The translations under genes and the position numbers were made by a program. The notes below the pieces were generated by a model, which was not told the DNA's origin, ran no database searches, and was given only the letters and a program-made list of their open reading frames with translations. Shown here one piece after another: positions 14,955 to 16,533 of a stretch of 16,533 nt of DNA (positions are counted from its first letter, which is position 1; each line of letters begins with the position of its first letter). The stretch is taken from the NCBI GenBank assembly GCA_015064425.1, contig SVSF01000034.1, positions 1 through 16,533 of the forward strand. The letters are read 5' to 3'. This DNA comes from Oscillospiraceae bacterium (GTDB lineage: Bacteria > Bacillota_A > Clostridia > Oscillospirales > CAG-272).

Positions 14955-16034
14955 CTATTTCGTCGGTTCGGAAGCCACCAGTTCAAATATCTGCTCAGCT
15001 AAGGAAGGAATATCCTGGCTCTGTGCTCCGCCCGTCAACAGATCTTTGCTGTTCTCTATCGTACTTCCAGATTTATTTGTAGGCAGAAAGATCGTAATGC
15101 TAAGCTCGGTATTGTCGGTCTTTCTTACACTGAAGAATGGGGCGTAGCCAAAAAGAGATGCATAACTCGTAGCTATAAGAAGATCCAGATAATACTTTGG
15201 AAACGCATAGGCAAGATTCGAAAAACTCTCACTGTAGTCAGTCTCTGAAAGTTTTTTGCCGTCGCAGGTACAGCTAAATCTTATTCTTGCGCCCAAATTA
15301 ATGTCACTGTAAACGTACATATGTGCAGTTTCATCCGAAGTAATATTGGAAAGGAAATTTATCATATGTGTAAAGACTATTGAGAACATATCCAGATCTA
15401 TCTTTTCACAGCCGCTTAATTTGCCGTACTCAACGGACAGATCAAAAAATCTGTAAAATTTACAGCAAAAGCTTTTTGTTTTTTCCGAAATATATTCAAT
15501 AGCGGGAACCAAAGTATCTTTTGACTCCATATCCCTGTTCCACGTACTTCTGAGTACGTTCATACAAAGCTTCTCTGCCGCAATAAGCTCAATATACCTA
15601 TCTTCCTTACAAAGTTCATAAAGGTTTCCGTATATCAACTGCATAAAATCTTTGTAAACGCCTTTTCTTTCAAGGCGCTGAATAAAATCACCTGAACAAA
15701 ATCTGGATCCGTCTTCGTTACGAAGCTGCAGTATTTTCGGAGCCGTCACAATAACGCCCTTTGAACCGTCGGTCAAGTTACAGCCAACGGCAATAGCCAA
15801 CTTATAAAGGCCGTCGTCTATAGTTATCTCCTCTGCAGTCCCCTTATCCAAAGCTCTTTTCAAAGCCTTTTTGCCCTCGCTGTCGGTATATTCGCACATA
15901 TTGTGAGTAAGCTTTATCTTTTGAAAAAAGACCTTCGACGCCTTATTTTTTACCGTTATATTCAGATTGCCATCAAGTACTAAAAAAGGGGTTAAAAAAA
16001 ATTTAAAAGCATTATTGTTTTCGTTTTTTCTCAT
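14955..16034 (-). CDS. Unknown protein resembling a degenerate histidine kinase (PAS-like plus decayed ATPase domain)
   Basis: I do not recognise a named family. The N-terminal part (about residues 12-105) has the pattern of a PAS domain, starting FFLTPFLVLDGNLNITVKN. The middle (about 115-205) is helical, where a kinase has its dimerisation and phosphoacceptor helices. No histidine is present there; the only ones are His44, His223 and His238. Residues 211-318 follow the order of a HATPase domain: NFLSNI at 226-231 fits the N box (NLLSNA). YLDLLIATSYASLFGYAPFF at 282-301 takes the place of the G2 box but has lost its glycines, and TELSITIFLP at 309-318 fits the final strand. ATP binding and autophosphorylation are therefore unlikely. 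It has no membrane helix and no adjacent response regulator. The ATG follows GGAG. Function is unknown; a ligand- or partner-sensing role is a guess. Confidence 0.8.
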   Translation of the reverse strand: MRKNENNNAFKFFLTPFLVLDGNLNITVKNKASKVFFQKIKLTHNMCEYTDSEGKKALKRALDKGTAEEITIDDGLYKLAIAVGCNLTDGSKGVIVTAPKILQLRNEDGSRFCSGDFIQRLERKGVYKDFMQLIYGNLYELCKEDRYIELIAAEKLCMNVLRSTWNRDMESKDTLVPAIEYISEKTKSFCCKFYRFFDLSVEYGKLSGCEKIDLDMFSIVFTHMINFLSNITSDETAHMYVYSDINLGARIRFSCTCDGKKLSETDYSESFSNLAYAFPKYYLDLLIATSYASLFGYAPFFSVRKTDNTELSITIFLPTNKSGSTIENSKDLLTGGAQSQDIPSLAEQIFELVASEPTK

Positions 16035-16066
16035 TACAAAGCTCCATTTATGTTCGTTCCTTGTAT

Positions 16067-16095
16067 ATTATACAGTAAAGAGGAATTTATTACAA
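16067..16095 (-). promoter_or_regulatory. Predicted promoter of the degenerate-kinase gene
   Basis: The minus strand has TTGTAA at 16095-16090, a 17-base spacer and a perfect TATAAT at 16072-16067. Transcription would start near 16060, about 26 bases before the start codon. The promoter is back-to-back with the proS promoter. Confidence 0.75.
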
Positions 16096-16110
16096 GTGTG
16101 TCGTATCAAA

Positions 16111-16126
16111 AATAAGTCGACTTATT
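16111..16126. promoter_or_regulatory. Perfect 16-bp palindrome between divergent promoters
   Basis: AATAAGTCGACTTATT has two 8-base arms and no spacer. Its last two bases are the first two of the proS -35 box. On the other side it lies 15 bp upstream of the -35 of the divergent gene. The place and symmetry fit an operator for a dimeric regulator. The regulator is not identifiable from the window. Confidence 0.55.
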
Positions 16127-16153
16127 GACATAAATACTTTTTGCCGTTATAAT
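16125..16153 (+). promoter_or_regulatory. Perfect-consensus sigma-A promoter of proS
   Basis: TTGACA at 16125-16130, 17 bases, TATAAT at 16148-16153: no mismatch. Transcription would begin near 16160, leaving a leader of about 28 bases. That is far too short for a T-box riboswitch, the common control of aminoacyl-tRNA synthetases in Firmicutes. Confidence 0.92.
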
Positions 16154-16187
16154 ATTGTAGTAAAATAATTTATAGAAGGTAATAAAA

Positions 16188-16533
16188 ATGGCTCAGGACA
16201 ACAAAAAAATGGTTGAGCAGATCACATCTATGGATGAGGATTTCGCTAAGTGGTATACCGACATAGTTATCAAGGCTGATCTTTGCGACTATTCAAGCGT
16301 AAAGGGCTGTATGATATACCGTCCCTACGGCTATGCTATCTGGGAAAACATACAGAAGATCCTTGACTCCCGCTTTAAAGCTACGGGACACGAAAACGTA
16401 TATATGCCCCTCTTCATTCCCGAGGGACTTCTTAATAAAGAAAAAGATCACGTTGAAGGATTTGCACCCGAGGTAGCATGGGTAGAACGCGGAGGCGGAG
16501 AGCCTCTCACTGAAAGAATGTGCGTACGTCCCA
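16188..16533 (+). CDS. proS: Prolyl-tRNA synthetase, archaeal/eukaryote-like type, 5' part only
   Basis: Class II synthetase that attaches proline to tRNA-Pro in the cytoplasm. The 115 complete codons present start [20 protein letters not shown] and include [20 protein letters not shown]. The class II motif 1 region, [20 protein letters not shown], is followed by [20 protein letters not shown] and [10 protein letters not shown]. These identify the ProS form found in archaea, eukaryotes and many clostridia, not the longer form with an editing insertion seen in most bacteria. The ATG at 16188 follows AAGGT with eight bases between. The rest of the gene lies beyond the right edge. Confidence 0.95.
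   Translation, partial: MAQDNKKMVEQITSMDEDFAKWYTDIVIKADLCDYSSVKGCMIYRPYGYAIWENIQKILDSRFKATGHENVYMPLFIPEGLLNKEKDHVEGFAPEVAWVERGGGEPLTERMCVRP

Noticed and set aside
16154..16187. T-box leader of proS
   Set aside because: Only about 28 bases lie between the predicted transcription start and ATG, with no T-box sequence or terminator.

Overview
The window looks like a core chromosomal segment of a low-to-moderate GC Gram-positive anaerobe, most likely a clostridium of the Ruminococcaceae/Oscillospiraceae type (inference). The signs are an hrcA-grpE-dnaK operon controlled by CIRCE, a DnaK of the Firmicutes length class, an archaeal/eukaryote-type prolyl-tRNA synthetase, a SpoIVFB-like site-2 protease, a FakA/FakB pair, AGGAGG-type ribosome binding sites throughout, and several near-consensus sigma-A promoters. 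I see no insertion sequence, prophage, CRISPR array, tRNA or rRNA.

Layout. (1) 1-2991, minus strand: heat-shock operon hrcA-grpE-dnaK, with a vegetative promoter and a CIRCE operator in front of hrcA; dnaK runs off the left edge. (2) 3126-4545, minus strand: monocistronic aspartate kinase with its own promoter and terminator. (3) 4603-5193, plus strand: a small M50 intramembrane protease, divergent from the kinase. (4) 5316-9412, plus strand: a complete polyamine ABC importer, potA-potB-potC-potD, with ATGA overlaps at B/C and C/D and a strong terminator. PotD has both a lipobox and a C-terminal membrane helix. (5) 9519-12762, plus strand: a MarR regulator, a DegV/FakB fatty-acid-binding protein and a FakA (DAK2) fatty-acid kinase, behind a perfect TTGACA-N17-TATAAT promoter with a 24-bp inverted repeat over the expected start site. 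(6) 12751-13572, minus strand: an orphan VanW-family protein sharing a terminator hairpin with fakA. (7) 13632-14880, minus strand: glyceraldehyde-3-phosphate dehydrogenase with its own promoter and terminator. (8) 14955-16095, minus strand: a 359-residue protein that resembles a histidine kinase whose catalytic elements have decayed. (9) 16111-16533, plus strand: the start of proS, with a perfect 16-bp palindrome touching its -35 box.

How the genes work together. Most units are unrelated housekeeping transcripts. Two are coherent modules: the PotABCD importer, and the MarR-FakB-FakA unit, which I interpret as fatty-acid activation (exogenous or recycled) under a local, probably lipid-responsive, repressor. 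The observations most worth following are the MarR/Fak operon with its operator, the degenerate kinase-like protein, the doubly anchored PotD, and the palindrome at proS. I found no clear evidence of a wholly new multi-gene system.
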